From positions 3,100,001-3,164,000 of the forward strand of contig NC_066292.1 in NCBI RefSeq assembly GCF_905404315.1: DNA of 64,000 bases, written 5' to 3'. Positions 31,040 through 42,091 of this stretch are shown here, one piece after another; the stretch's first letter is position 1; each line of letters starts with the position of its first letter. Made by a program: the position numbers and the translations under genes. Source of the DNA: Leptidea sinapis. Its lineage: Eukaryota > Arthropoda > Insecta > Lepidoptera > Pieridae. The notes under the pieces are model-generated. The model did not search any database. It was not told the DNA's origin and was given only the letters and a program-made list of their open reading frames with translations.

Positions 31040-31809
31040 TTAATTGAATAGGTACTTATTCCACTTAAGTATCTGCCTAAAAATGATAATGGTAGGTATA
31101 AAAAGGCATAAAAAGGCATAAAAGGCATTTATTTTCTCATAATTGATTCCTGTAGAATTCTTTTTGATGTTATTTCTTATACTACTAGATACTACTACCG
31201 CTTCGGAAACAAATGGCGCTCTGAAAGAGAAGAAGCGGCGCAAGAAACTCTCCCAGCATTCTTTTTTCTGCGCTCTTTTCAATAAAAATATACAATATTG
31301 TACAGTCGCTATAAAATAATCACAATCTAGTCCCAGGCTGTCCGATCATTTAGATATTCAGCAGTGGAGTAATAGGATTTACGACAGAGCCATTTCTTTA
31401 TAAAACATTTAAATTTATTTATAGATAATGCCTGAACAGTGGCTGGGACTTTATTGTAGAAGTGTATACATTTACCCTTAAAGCTATTATGTATCTTATG
31501 AAGCCTACTAGAATTAGTTACAAGCAATCCCTTATTTCTAGTGTTATAATAATGAAAATCACTATTAAGAGCAAAAAGGTGACGATTTTTGTGAACATAT
31601 ATTAAATTTTCATAAATGTACTGACAATAAACAGTCATAATATTTATTTCTTTAAATTTTTCTTTGAGAGACTGTCTATAACCAAGCTGATATATAGCAC
31701 GAACAGCTCTCTTTTGCAGTGCAAACACTATATCAATGTCAGCAGCATGACCAAGGATATCTAGATAGATATGTACCCATAACTCACCATGCCTAAAGCC
31801 TGCACACAA
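31040..31809 (-). pseudogene. Family C non-LTR reverse transcriptase C-terminus and 3' UTR
   Basis: The frame 31327-31809 encodes about 160 residues of the thumb and C-terminal region of a Jockey/CR1-group reverse transcriptase. It includes ILGHAADIDIVFALQKRAVR, YNTRNKG, SFKGKCIHFYNKVP and YYSTAEYLNDRTAWD before the stop. The 3' untranslated part 31040-31326 carries GAGTTTCTTGCGCCGCTTCT and CCGAAGCGGTAGTAGTAT in minus orientation. That block recurs at 19730, 28313 and 37370. The palm, fingers and endonuclease are missing, so this is a 5'-truncated copy. Confidence 0.85.
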
Positions 31810-31864
31810 TGTTCTTATAGTGAATATTAATAGCTACTTAGTATAACCTGGGTAGATAGGTCTT

Positions 31865-32035
31865 TTTCACTGCGTCTCGTCGCTGGTGTGATGTCGCTCT
31901 TAATACGCAGGGGTCACCGCGACGTGGGTCGTCCGCGGGGTGTGCGCGGGTGACGGGCGCAGAGGGGATTAACCAGGGCGGAGGGGATTGCGTTATTGAT
32001 CGCGTGACCTACACCCCGGAGAGTCAACCGTGATA
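31865..32035. promoter_or_regulatory. CpG-rich island
   Basis: About 170 bases are rich in CG dinucleotides (GGGTCACCGCGACGTGGGTC, GTGCGCGGGTGACGGGCGCA) within AT-rich DNA. No CCAAT or TATA box is obvious. It could be a promoter, an unmethylated element or part of an unrecognised repeat. Confidence 0.3.
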
Positions 32036-32334
32036 CTGGGACAAATCGGTTAGATACCATAGCACAATTATTGTTATAAAAATCTACCCCTGTAGATTGG
32101 TAGGTATAAATACTCAATTAATAAATTATCTGTAACTAAAATATACCGAATAATATAAAACAATGGTAAAAACCTCATCTACTAATCTGATAACGAGAGA
32201 AAGATAAATGTAGATAGGTACAATAAATGCCAAAATTGTTATTTTTATTTTAATAACTGAGGTTAGAACCAATGAGTTTTTACTAATATCCTTGGCTGAA
32301 AAGCACTCTCTTCTTAGTCAATTTGAATTCAAAT

Positions 32335-32530
32335 ATAGAACACACATGATTGGTGAAATGTGTCACCGGCAGCCACGCCCCTATGTGACAGAGTGAACCA
32401 ATCAGTGATGTCACCGCACCGCCCGCGACATTCTCCACCAATAGCGCGCGTCGCGTAGCCCAATGACACCGGTGACAAATGTAACTTGAAAGGTTTCCCG
32501 CCTTTTCTCTGGTTGGCTGCTACTTTTCTA
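32335..32530. promoter_or_regulatory. Promoter-like GC-rich island with four CCAAT boxes
   Basis: ATTGG lies at 32349-32353 and CCAAT at 32398-32402, 32438-32442 and 32460-32464. They are spaced 20 to 50 bp apart among CG-rich DNA and repeated GTGACA/TGTCACC words. Regular NF-Y-type sites in a CG island are typical of a proximal promoter or bidirectional promoter. I see no convincing first exon on either side, so the assignment is tentative. Confidence 0.35.
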
Positions 32531-32689
32531 TTCAATGTATTTTTAATTCTAGTTGAGATTTGATGCTGGGATATTTAAAATGTTATGAATAAAACACATT
32601 TATTTTTAGTGAACAGTTTAATATTAAAGTTAGGCAATGGTTTGGGATTAGGTAGATACTACGGGAGATAATCTAAGATGGATGTTACA

Positions 32690-33010
32690 GATGTTAATTG
32701 TTACCTAATTCCTTTGTCGAAGTACCTTTATAGGTAGGTACAGACATACCTCCACTTTGGAGAAATTGAGCTTGGTAATTAATTGTAGGGTAATTGAGTA
32801 GGTAAGTATCTAGCTGCTTAGATATTTAATATTAAACAGTAGGTAGATAGTGGGCCAACCTTTCGACCTAGCTCCTATCAAGGGACCTATTAGGTAGCTG
32901 CCTATTAAGTATAGGTACCTGGGTAGGTAAGTACCTACCTAAGTGGGTATATAATAGGAGAGTAGGTACCTACCGACCTACTTAGATAATAGTTAGGTAA
33001 AAGTAAGAAT
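32690..33010. repeat. Degenerate TAGGTA/TACCTA-rich tract
   Basis: About 320 bases hold many overlapping copies of GGTAGGTA and its complement, such as GGTAGGTAAGTACCTACCTA. The order is irregular with no fixed period, so it is a low-complexity tract, not a clean microsatellite. Shorter examples occur at 18690, 30535 and 34050. Confidence 0.7.
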
Positions 33011-33204
33011 ATAAATAAACCTAAGTATTTAAATCTTGACTTAAGATTTGGAACTCGTAGGTATAATCTTTACATTTTATGATCGGCACCGACCTCATCT
33101 TCAGATGAATCAATTTCCTCACCGCGTACGAAATCTGACCTATGATGATCTATCTTGCTGCATTGGCCTATCAGATTCTCCTTCATCATAACAATATGTT
33201 ACGT

Positions 33205-33400
33205 TTTTTTTAAAGTGATAACCCTCACTTCTAGGATTAAAACACAAATAAAATTTGAAATACAAAATTTTATGAACGATGCGGGATTCGAACCCACGAC
33301 CTCCGGCGTTCCGTGCCGGTGCTCTAACCAACTGAGCTAACCGTTCAAGTACCGCCTCGTTATAAAATTTGCTTTGTTCTACTCTCATCATCTCTCTCTC
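33205..33400 (-). mobile_element. Family D SINE, second copy
   Basis: The tRNA-like part is 33274-33346 (73 nt, minus), identical to the 30741 copy except near the D-arm and outside. It is preceded on the plus strand by AAAGTGATAACCCTCACTTC. A CT-rich run (CATCTCTCTCTCTTTCTCTG) follows on the right. Confidence 0.72.
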
Positions 33401-33524
33401 TTTCTCTGATTCACTCAAGATGAACTCGTCGTCAATATTGTCTTCTAGCCTGTTCAAGATAGATAGGTAACACCTCCAACATAATATGCTGATAATTTTA
33501 GCAGTGAATTACAAAACATTGTTT

Positions 33525-33665
33525 ATAATAAATAATGGGCAAATAAGGCTCACAAGAAGCAGGCTAGAGGCTCACGTGAGGCGAAGCGGTGAGACAACCG
33601 CCCATGGACATCATCAATACCAGGGCTCAAGAGATGAGTTGCTGGCCTTTAAGGTGGAGACTATC
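33525..33665 (-). mobile_element. Family B2 3' end fragment
   Basis: On the plus strand, GAGGCTCACGTGAGGCGAAG and CAACCGCCCATGGACATC match, in reverse, the end of the related element at 45070-45405. The fragment ends at GCTGGCCTTTAAGGTGGAGA. Confidence 0.65.
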
Positions 33666-33759
33666 CTATGACAAAGAATATGTAAAAGTACAGAATACTC
33701 ACTCCGCAAAATGTTGCCTTACTCGTGTAAGGCATTTACTATTTGACGTTTGAGTATGT

Positions 33760-33985
33760 TTGTTGCATCATTTTACATATTATATTGTAATTGAAATGAT
33801 TTGTAAAACAATGTAAATGTAAATCTTGATTTAAAAGAGAGGCAATGACTTTCTTGTTACTTCATCTCATTAGCTCAACCCTTTACGAAGTAGCCGTAGA
33901 TTTAATAAGAATTTTTTTTTGACATTCATAAGTGTCATTTCTGTGACCTACATGAATAAAGTGATTTTGATTTAATTTGATCTAA
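33760..33985 (+). mobile_element. Family G retroelement 3' end, copy 2
   Basis: Close match to 14655-14887, ending AATAAAGTGATTTTGATTTA. The two copies differ at scattered sites, so they are old independent insertions. Confidence 0.75.
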
Positions 33986-34404
33986 GTGTAGGTACCTAAT
34001 GTGGTAGAAGATGCAGAAATAATCCAGTTCTCTACGCAGGGCTAAAGAATATACCTACCTACCTAAACTTTGATATCCTTAGGTAAGTAAGTGTTTTTGA
34101 TACCTAGACCTTATTACAAAAATGATATATGACTGTTGTCGCCTCCATCTAAAAACTGCTGAATCACAGTAAAGCAATTTCCCAACAGATGTGGTCTATC
34201 GATCGCAGCCATATTGTTATGGGACATTCTTTGTTATGATATGCCTAATCTATACTTACTAGATGTGTATACATACATACCTACTCATACAAATCTTCCA
34301 TTTCATTATCGCTTTATACAATTATCGCCCCCGCAACCTCCTTTGCGGGTGAAATTTTTATTAATATCCTTGCGGCGCTGACCTCTACTCGACGAAGGGC
34401 ACGT
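33986..34404. other. No gene seen; host of a family A insertion
   Basis: The bases just before 34405 (GCTGACCTCTACTCGACGAA) and just after 34733 (TTATGGTTCCAGAGATATCG) are parts of one older dispersed element, also seen at about 41045-41130. That element is split here by family A. Confidence 0.5.
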
Positions 34405-34733
34405 CTTTTTTTATGAAAATAAGGGCCGAGACAAGCAGGACGTTCAGCTGATGGTAATTGATACGCCCTGCCCATTAAAATGCAGTGTAATTATTGCAAT
34501 GCAACCAAGATTATTGAAAACCCCAAAAATTCTAAGCGGCACTACAATTGCGCTCATCACCTTAAGACATAAGATGTTAAGTCTCATTTGCCCAGTAATT
34601 TCACTAGCTACGGCGCTCTTCAGACCGAAACACAGTACCTAATGTTTAAACGTTACTGCTTCACGGCAGAAATAGGCGCCGTTGTGGTAGGCATAATCTT
34701 GCCGGCATAATGTATCAAAGGAGCCTCCCACTG
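34405..34733 (-). mobile_element. Family A SINE-like repeat, nested
   Basis: This nearly full copy runs from TTTTTTTATGAAAATAAGGG to GGAGCCTCCCACTG. It has one arm change in the hairpin (CTAAGCGGC). It is inserted in the older repeat described for the flanks. Confidence 0.85.
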
Positions 34734-35098
34734 CCTCTGGGCCTTATGGTTCCAGAGATATCGTGATGACATGCGAGTTAAAAGTCCGACAGCACCCGTC
34801 ATCTGATAATCAATTTTCAACCATCAAGTGTCCCTTACGCTCATACCTATGTCCTCCCCATTTCGTTCATCTCAGGTCTGAGGCATATCTTTCCGGATGT
34901 ACCTAGATTTTCACATTCAATAAGTGATTTTAAAATTGTATTTTGAATTCGAACATGAATTCCATAAAAAAACATATTAATAAGAAGAATCTTTACTAGA
35001 ATACATACCTACATTATATTCATCACCGAATCTCACCGACAAAGCGTCTCTCATCAACGCGCATGACGTGACATTTTATTTTTTGTCACGCACCCATT

Positions 35099-35108
35099 GT
35101 CACGTGAC
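35099..35108. promoter_or_regulatory. GTCACGTGAC E-box palindrome (2 of 3)
   Basis: The 10-bp box sits at the centre of a 16-bp perfect palindrome, ATTGTCACGTGACAAT (35096-35111), in a GC-richer patch. It matches bHLH-zipper consensus sites. Confidence 0.45.
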
Positions 35109-35574
35109 AATTAAAGGCGGGAGGGACATCGGGATGACACTGATTGCGTTATGATGTGGATACGTAAGTAATTACCGCGGCATCTCTGATGCTTGCGAGG
35201 GCTCTCGAACCAACTATTAATTATTGAGTGACAGCGAAGGTGTAATAATGTTAAAGGGTTTCGTGAGATATTGATGACTTTATTTATTTATATCGGTTTT
35301 ACTCACGATTTGCCGGTGTTGGTACCGACCAGTTAAGGTGACTTCGAGAGTGACACGTAAGGCTCCTTTGCAGAGGAAGATTTTTTTAAAGTTACTTTTG
35401 GTAACTGAAAGCTAGCTAAGTAAAATAAAAACTTTATCAAATTTTCTCAAAAACCAACAGTTTTCTTTTTTAAATTGAAAAATAATAAGCGAAACATTCA
35501 AAACTTTCGTCGCACTACATTTACAAAGAAGTTCTCTCCTATTCAGTTTCTAAAATTTAAGGGTTTCATCTGGT

Positions 35575-35735
35575 GTGTGTTTACTAGTTTTTTTTCCACT
35601 TTACTTACATTGTTTATGTTAATATTAAAACATATTTTTATATTCTCACGGTTCACATAATATTATAGAATATACTTTCTCTTTAAGCGAATATTGTAAT
35701 ATTCTTCTGAGAAATAAAGTTCTTAAATCCTAAAT
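35575..35735 (+). repeat. Family J dispersed repeat, copy 2
   Basis: It matches 9390-9590 and ends GAGAAATAAAGTTCTTAAATC with an AATAAA signal. Probably the 3' end of an unidentified retroelement. Confidence 0.6.
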
Positions 35736-36343
35736 GTTGCTACTAACGACGGTTAAGTTGGGTTGGAGGAAATATTAATAAATTTTAGTTTTTCACTCAT
35801 CATTTATTAGTCATCATTAGATTCCTATCTCGCCCCGGTTATCGCGACAGTAATATTAGTTCAAGTTCATAAATCTGAGAAAGGCCTCACCTAATTTGAC
35901 CTGTTAGGCTTCCATCTTGAAGCTTCTAAGCTGCTTCTACTGAAAAAATCAGTGTTGGGTTATACCCAACTAATATGCTGAGTAGGAAACCTTTTTGGGA
36001 CAAAACACTGCAAACACCACCTTATTATGTTGATATAGAATAAGTTTTACTTTAGTTTTTTCTGTGGTTGTTGATGTATCTTAGTTTTAAGTTTACCTGT
36101 ATTTGTAGTGTTTATTCCAAATAAAGATAAACTTGCCGACTTACTAACTTAACCTTTAAATTTGTAGCCCACAGATTATTACAGGGATGACAATGTCCTT
36201 ATTATGTTTCAAATTCAAATTCTGTTATTATTTATGCGCATGTTCTAGTTTTTCATCCAAATTATAAAATACGCTTAATACCTTCTTAGATCATTTATTG
36301 TAGAAAGACTGCGACAGCTGTGAAAACTTCGAATAAATTGAGG

Positions 36344-37029
36344 TTGCCAGCTGTTAACCTCTATTTTGAGCAATGCACGCGCACTATCACAAACTCACGT
36401 ATAAATCGCGAGTGTAAGACGTAGCTTGTCACGCACACTAAACTTATAAACCTGGCCTGTTTTCATCGGTTGTCTAGCAGCAAGAGGCTCTATCTGGACG
36501 TATAAATTATCTACACTTAATCTATAGCCTTGATTGTTGATACCGTAAACTTTACGGCGTAAAGTCAAGTTTAAATTAAACGGTGATTAAGTTCACTGAC
36601 ACGGCCCACCCCGCGGCCGTGTCTCGAATTAGCCGGACGAACATACTGACGGACGCTGATGTCAAGTTGTCAATGTCACACTAAAAGCTTTGGTGCTCGG
36701 TATTCTGTGACCGGACATTTTTATTTGCGACATTAAAGATTTTAAATGGAGTCGCTTTCTCATTTGATTTATATGTTTAAATTACCTACGTACACACCAC
36801 ATTTTTACTGGTATTTTATGTTAGCTGCAGACGTTTTTTGTTTTTTTTTTTATGTCAGAGCTTAGATAATTTATTCGTCTAGTCAGAGCCTCTTGCTGCT
36901 ATGCGACCCATGACAACAGGCCAAGTTAATTACTGTAGTGTGAATTGACTTTGTTTTAGTGTGCGTGAGTTGCTGAAAATAGAGGTGAACAGTTTGCCGC
37001 TATTTTTTCGGTATGTTTACAGCTGGCAC
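36344..37029. mobile_element. Foldback element with about 150-bp inverted termini
   Basis: The left arm 36344-36505 and right arm 36872-37029 are diverged reverse complements. They share TGCCAGCTGT, CCTCTATTTT, CACGCACACTAAA, CTGGCCTGTT and AGCAGCAAGAGGCTCT. The interior includes the GC-rich hairpin GACACGGCC..GGCCGTGTC (36598-36606 and 36615-36623). There is no ORF. The right arm abuts a family B fragment at about 37030. Confidence 0.7.
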
Positions 37030-37230
37030 CGTCTTTCTTCTACGCACAACCAAGCTGTGGAATGAGCTTCCTTGTGCGGTGTTTTAAGAACAATACGACA
37101 TGAAGAACTTCAAAAAAGCGCCTTCTAAAAGGCCGGCAACGCTCCTGTGATTCCTTTAGTGTTGCAAAAGAATGTGGGCGGTGATCACTTAACATCTGGT
37201 TTATCCTACTCCTTTATAAAGAAAATGTAA
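37030..37230 (+). mobile_element. Family B 3' end fragment
   Basis: It contains AAGCTGTGGAATGAGCTTCC and AAGGCCGGCAACGCTCCTGT, then the end of the family, TCCTACTCCTTTATAAAGAA. Frameshifts are present. Confidence 0.8.
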
Positions 37231-37284
37231 CTATCACTCATATTTTAACTGTGCTTTGATAAGACTCGGCGATGGATGATAACA

Positions 37285-37440
37285 GTTTAAAAGCTCTGTT
37301 TAAAAGGCATTTATTTTCTTAAAATTACTTTAGAATTATTTTTATTTCAGTTTTAACACTACCACCGCTTCGGAATTTAAGGCTTTCTAAGAGAGAAGAA
37401 ACGGCGCAAGAAACTTTTTTCCCCTATTTTAATAAAACAA
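37285..37440 (-). mobile_element. Family C 3' untranslated fragment
   Basis: On the plus strand, CACTACCACCGCTTCGGAAT and GAAACGGCGCAAGAAACTTT match the block at 31185-31240. No coding part remains. Confidence 0.7.
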
Positions 37441-38039
37441 TTTTAATTAACTGGGTAAATTTTTTATGTGCGGCCCCAATTTAATAAAACAGAGAACTGC
37501 GGATGGATGGTTTTAGAAGGTAAACCTGAAGGTCGAAATCGTGGTAAGCCCGATCTGACGTGATTGGACGGCATTGAACAGGACTTCCAGACCTTGGGAA
37601 CCATGAGATGCGTGCGATTAGCTCAGGTAGATAGATCTTTTTCTATACCTAGGCACTAACACCTAACTTGTAAAAAAAATTATGCTGATTCGATGGATAG
37701 TAATAACGGTGTGAAGGCGAAGCAAACTTCCATTCGCACTTACAATGTTAGCCGGGATTACTGAGAAGTCCTCCAAGTAACCACATCATTTAAAAACCAA
37801 TTTTTAAAATTTTCTTACCAAAACACAATATTTGATCTGATCCCTATCAAACTTTGCATGATCACTTCTTGAGCTACTACAAAGATTGCCTGAAAAAATC
37901 TGCAAAATCGATCCAGCCATTTTGGAGACTATAGATTATCGTGGTTGCGTGTGTTCGAGTAGGTATATGAGTTATATCTACCTATTCATAAATTTATAAT
38001 ATAACTTACAAGTTTGCGAGAGTCTTTCTAAAATAAACA
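37441..38039. other. RTE-like remnant, otherwise no gene seen
   Basis: At 37495-37655 the plus strand encodes a decayed RTE-type C-terminus (RWMVLEGKPEGRNRGKPDLT followed by a stop, then GIEQDFQTLG). The rest is AT-rich spacer. Confidence 0.55.
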
Positions 38040-38285
38040 ACCTGTACCTATAGCCGAGTGGTTAGCGATCCTACCTACTTAGCTAGAGGTCCCGGGTTCG
38101 AATCCCGGTAGGTGCAAGCGTTTATATGATGAATATTGATGTTTTTTTCCGAGTCATGGATGTTTATATGTATTTATGTATATTGTATTAAATATATCGT
38201 TGTCTTGTAATACATAACACAGACTATAGGCTTAATTTGGGGCAAGATAATTTGTGTAAAAGTGTGTCAATATTATTATTATTAT
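38040..38285 (+). mobile_element. Family E tRNA-derived SINE, complete
   Basis: The head (38043-38116) is tRNA-like, with a 7-bp acceptor stem TGTACCT/AGGTGCA, an A-box TAGCCGAGTGG at 38051-38061 matching the pol III consensus, and a B-box GGTTCGAATCC at 38095-38105. The tail contains TTTGGGGCAAGATAATTTGT and GTGTGTCAATA and ends in (ATT)n at 38272-38283. The same tail occurs without head at 16355 and 51930. A tail shared with a LINE is the usual way such SINEs are mobilised; the partner LINE is not identified. Confidence 0.82.
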
Positions 38286-38503
38286 AAAATGGACAGACTG
38301 AATCCCGTGATAGTTAGTTAGTAAAATTGGTTGAAGGGTATGATATTTACGTATACGACGACAAAATATCATAATATGTTTCAAAATATGATGATTTAAT
38401 TATAGAAATCAGAAAAATATTACAAAAATATATATTCCGGTAGTAAAAAGTAATTATTATTACCACGGGTAAGAAATGCACCAAGAGTTTTTTTTAAATA
38501 TTA

Positions 38504-38879
38504 CTAGCTGACCCGACAGACGTTGTTCTGTACTTTAATCAATAATTTACTGTTTTTTATGTATTTCTCAATAATATTTCATAACATCAAGAATTATTTC
38601 GTAACGTATTCTCCTTGTTGTTTTAATGAAATTGATTTACAGCAGAACTGTCAAACCGTGCGTCAATAAATTCTCTCATAGAAAATATGTCCATACAAAA
38701 CAAATATTGGAAATAAAAATAATTAAGGGTCCCAAATCGAAATAAAAAGTATCCTATCTCTCAAGTTGGACTAAACTGCACTCCATGAAGTAATCCCGAT
38801 TTAAATCCGTTAATTAATCCGTTAGTTCAGGAGTCCATCGCGGACAAACAACGTGTCACGTAATTTTTATATTTTAAGA
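38504..38879 (-). mobile_element. Non-autonomous Helitron-like element
   Basis: On the minus strand it starts TCTTAAAATATAAAAATTAC after an A and ends GTCGGGTCAGCTAG followed by T. The ends and the subterminal inverted bases are those of Helitrons. The 3' end resembles the element at 49655-50121. Confidence 0.7.
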
Positions 38880-39416
38880 TTATTGTAAAAGAAATTGTAA
38901 TAATAGGCAGGTATATAATATAAGATAAATATTATTGGACAAAAATACTAAAGATTTCAACTATAGAGAGAGAACTTGAGTTAGCCAGGGATTGGTTTAT
39001 ATTTTTGATAGTCATATATGCACATATAAATATTATAATAGAGTTATATATCTATAACTATTTATGTTTAGTGACCACGTTCAAAATGAAGTAAGTTAAA
39101 AATATAATAAAACCTCATCCATCATAACTGGCCCACTATTCGTCCTTAGCTTAAAAAAACAAACTAAATTAAAAAGTTATAAAGAAACAAAGGTTGCGAC
39201 GCGCGGCGCCCGACTCTATAACGTTCACCCCCGCTGGCTTTCGTCTTATACAGGCTGTTGCAAGTTAATTTCCTAAATACTTTCAAAAGTCGGTAGGTAC
39301 TGGGTCTTTTTCCCGTTTCAATAATCTACAATTACATCAGTTGCTTCGAGATCAAGTTTACAAAAAAATAAAGATCTTCTGATTTCTTCAAAATGATCCA
39401 TAACTTTATAATTTAA
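38880..39416. other. No gene seen
   Basis: AT-rich spacer. A short GC-rich patch at 39195-39245 (GCGACGCGCGGCGCCCGACT) has no further support. Confidence 0.45.
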
Positions 39417-39571
39417 CTAGCTGACCCGGTAAACGTTGAAATGCCACATAAATAAATGAAAATTGCTATGAAAATAGATTTAAACCGATTCTTAGACCTA
39501 GTGAATATGTCCATGACGGAGGAGTTTGGCAACTAATATTGTGGCTCGAGAATTTCATAAAATTACATAGA
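39417..39571 (-). mobile_element. Short Helitron-like element (155 bp)
   Basis: On the minus strand it runs TCTATGTAATTTTATGAAAT ... CGGGTCAGCTAG then T, a deleted relative of the 40190 copy. Insertion between A and T fits Helitrons. Confidence 0.65.
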
Positions 39572-40189
39572 TAATTTAATAAATATTTAATTATTCTCTA
39601 TATTGCTACTATATAATATACTATCGCTAAAATAAGCCCATTCTTTGCAAATATTTATCAAACTGTATGTACACATAGGTCAAATAATTATAAACTATAA
39701 ACATTATTATGAGAAAATACCTGTAATATCCTAATCACAAGTCTCAATTCCCAAATGTATCAGTTTCAGTTTTTTAATTACCCACACTTGTTTGATGACA
39801 GCAAATTAATTAGGTTTGTATCTTTATGCATACTTCAAAAATTCAAAACAAATATTATTGCTATTATTTTTGTCATTTTTCATTAGGTAAATATTTTCCT
39901 TTCGGAAATTTTTAGTAAAATGAAAAATAATAATTTCAAAGTTTGGACAGCCTGTATAAAGTGCCCTCATAATCTTATATTTTGCCGGCGCATTGAATGT
40001 TTTTGTCGCTGATGAAGAAATACCATTGTTCGTGTCTGGATTAGTCGCGGGTGACACCGTTTGATAGTTATCATAAGACTCGTATCATTAGCTACGGATC
40101 GTTCTAACAACAAGTGTGAACAACTAAGGGTTTATCTATATTCTATACTTACAATAAACTGCGAACCGTTTACTTATTACGAGATAAAA
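39572..40189. other. No gene seen
   Basis: AT-rich spacer between two Helitron-like copies. The short minus-strand ORF at 39824-40057 has no recognisable domain. Confidence 0.5.
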
Positions 40190-40496
40190 CTAGCTGACCC
40201 AGCAAACGTTGTATTGCCGATATTAAAATCGCGATACAAAAGTAACTATTGATCGTAGATGGGTGAAAATTGAAGTTGTATGTATTTTTTAATGCTGACT
40301 CATAATCAAACAAATTTATGTCAAAAAAAACTTTCGTGTGGACCACCCTTAACATTTAGGGCGATGAAAAAGATGTTGTCCGATTCTCAGACCTACCCAA
40401 TATGCACTCAAAATTTCATGAGAATCGGTCAAGCCGTTTCGGAGGAGTTCAATGTTTAACATCATGACACCAGAATTTTATACCTATATTAGAAGA
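40190..40496 (-). mobile_element. Non-autonomous Helitron-like element (307 bp)
   Basis: On the minus strand it starts TCTTCTAATATAGGTATAAA after an A and ends GCTGGGTCAGCTAG before T. The terminal GCTG-GGT-CAGC hairpin is perfect. It is closely related to 57164-57481 in opposite orientation, and more distantly to 5635 and 51428. Confidence 0.78.
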
Positions 40497-40651
40497 TATC
40501 GGCACTTTTCGTCAACCTTGTGCGTGACTGTACACAGCTGTACGCCTCGTACCACAAAAATCAGAACGCGCGGGAATATTTTTATTCAAAATATGATATA
40601 AATATCACTTATTGAAAGTCAAAAACTATGATCTGATCTCAAATCTACAAT

Positions 40652-40967
40652 TTACCAGTGGGAGGCTCCTTTGCACAGGATACCGGCTTGATTATGGGTA
40701 CTACAACGGCACCTATTTCTGCCGTGAAGCAGGAATGTGTAAGCATTACTGTGTTTCGGCCTGAAGGGCGCCGCAGCTAGTGAAATGACTAGCAAATAAG
40801 ACTTAGCATCTTACGTCTCAAGGTGACGAGCGCAATTGTAGTGCCGCTCAGAATTTTTGGGGTGTTTTAAGATTCCTAAGCGGCATTGCATTGTAATGGG
40901 CAGGGCGTATCAATTACCATCAGCTGAACGTCCTGCTCGTCCCGTCCCTATTTTCATTAAAAAAAAT
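40652..40967 (+). mobile_element. Family A SINE-like repeat, near full length
   Basis: From TTTACCAGTGGGAGGCTCCT to TATTTTCATTAAAAAAAA. The hairpin has one substitution. A reference copy for the family. Confidence 0.88.
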
Positions 40968-41707
40968 ATTAATGATTCATATTGTATGTTCAGTTTTCGC
41001 CGTAAAGACGCTAGTAAAAATTTATTTTGGAAAATCCGTTCTTAGCTGACCTCTACTCGGAGGAAAGAATATTCCTACCAAATTTCAAGTCTTTAGCTCT
41101 AATGGTTCCAAAGATATCGTAATGAGTGACTATACCTATACGTGGAAATCTCTTTTATATACTTATATATAGATGAGGCTAATATGTGAATATTAAAAAT
41201 GTCATCGAAAACTAATAATAGAACCATTTAAACCACAACAGTGTGTGCCTTATATTATGAGTTTTGATCGACTAACAATGAATGATTATAGTTTTTAGGT
41301 ATCGTCATTTATTTATCGAAAATAGAATCTGTATATTATGGAAATACTATTAGGTACATTATAAGTACATAATATGTATTTTCGATTGATAATAAACCAA
41401 ATTTCTGAGTAACACAACACACACATTGTCAGTATTTAACGGTTCGTTTTAAAGTAACGACCAGTAACAGTGTGTCTCGGCCTAATCGTGCGATAATCGA
41501 GCAGTTTTTAATCGATACACTTAATCGATTTGGCCTCATGTCGGCGCCTTTGTACTTGGACAGGTGGAAATGCGACTATTTTTTGTTAAACTAAAATTGA
41601 ATGTCAAATGTCTTCCATGGATTCGTAATTGTCTCTGGTATTAGAAGGGTTTGGGCTTGCGTTTTCGTTTGAAGTGTGCCGTAATAAACAGTTGTAACGT
41701 GTACATG
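40968..41707. other. Old dispersed repeat at 41035-41175; otherwise no gene
   Basis: 41035-41175 contains TAGCTGACCTCTACTCGGAG and ATGGTTCCAAAGATATCGTA. The same element is split by family A at 34370-34770. It resembles a decayed Helitron-type body. The rest is AT-rich. Confidence 0.5.
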
Positions 41708-42091
41708 TTATGGAATAGGAGGACAAACGAGCGTACGGGTCACCTGTTGTTAAGTGATCACCCCGCCCACATTCTCTTGCAACACCAGAGGAATCACAAG
41801 AGCGTTACCGGTCTTTAAGGAAGGTGTACGCGCTTTTTTTGAAGGTAACCATGTCGTATCGTCCCGGAAACACCGCACAAGGAAGCTCATTCCACAGCTT
41901 TGTAGTACGTGGAAGAAAGCTCCCTGAAAACCGCACTGTGGAGGACCGCCACACATACAGATGGTGGGGATGATATCCTAACTAGTGGCGTGTCGTGCGA
42001 AGGTGGAATTCGGCGGCAGGAATCAGGTTAAACAGCTCTTCGGAACACTCCCCGTGATAAATGCGGTAGAAGACACACAACGAAGCGACAT
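41708..42091 (-). mobile_element. Family B 3' fragment
   Basis: This 380-bp reverse-oriented copy of the C-terminal coding region and tail matches 53870-54240 closely. It contains the segment for LWNELPC and AEFHLRTT. It is truncated after ACGAAGCGACAT. Confidence 0.85.

Larger units (their letters stand above)
34734..36343. other. No gene seen; 1.6 kb spacer with small elements
   Basis: It contains the E-box palindrome at 35099 and a family J copy at 35575-35735, both listed separately. 35040-35200 is moderately GC-rich and contains TGACGTGAC, GTCACGC and AAAGGCGGGAGGG. No coding potential was recognised. Confidence 0.5.

Noticed and set aside
33140..33457. 105-codon minus ORF
   Set aside because: It is read through the tRNA-like SINE (the GGRGFESR-type peptide is a translated B-box).
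38043..38116. Functional tRNA gene
   Set aside because: The anticodon arm does not pair properly and the unit continues into a SINE tail.
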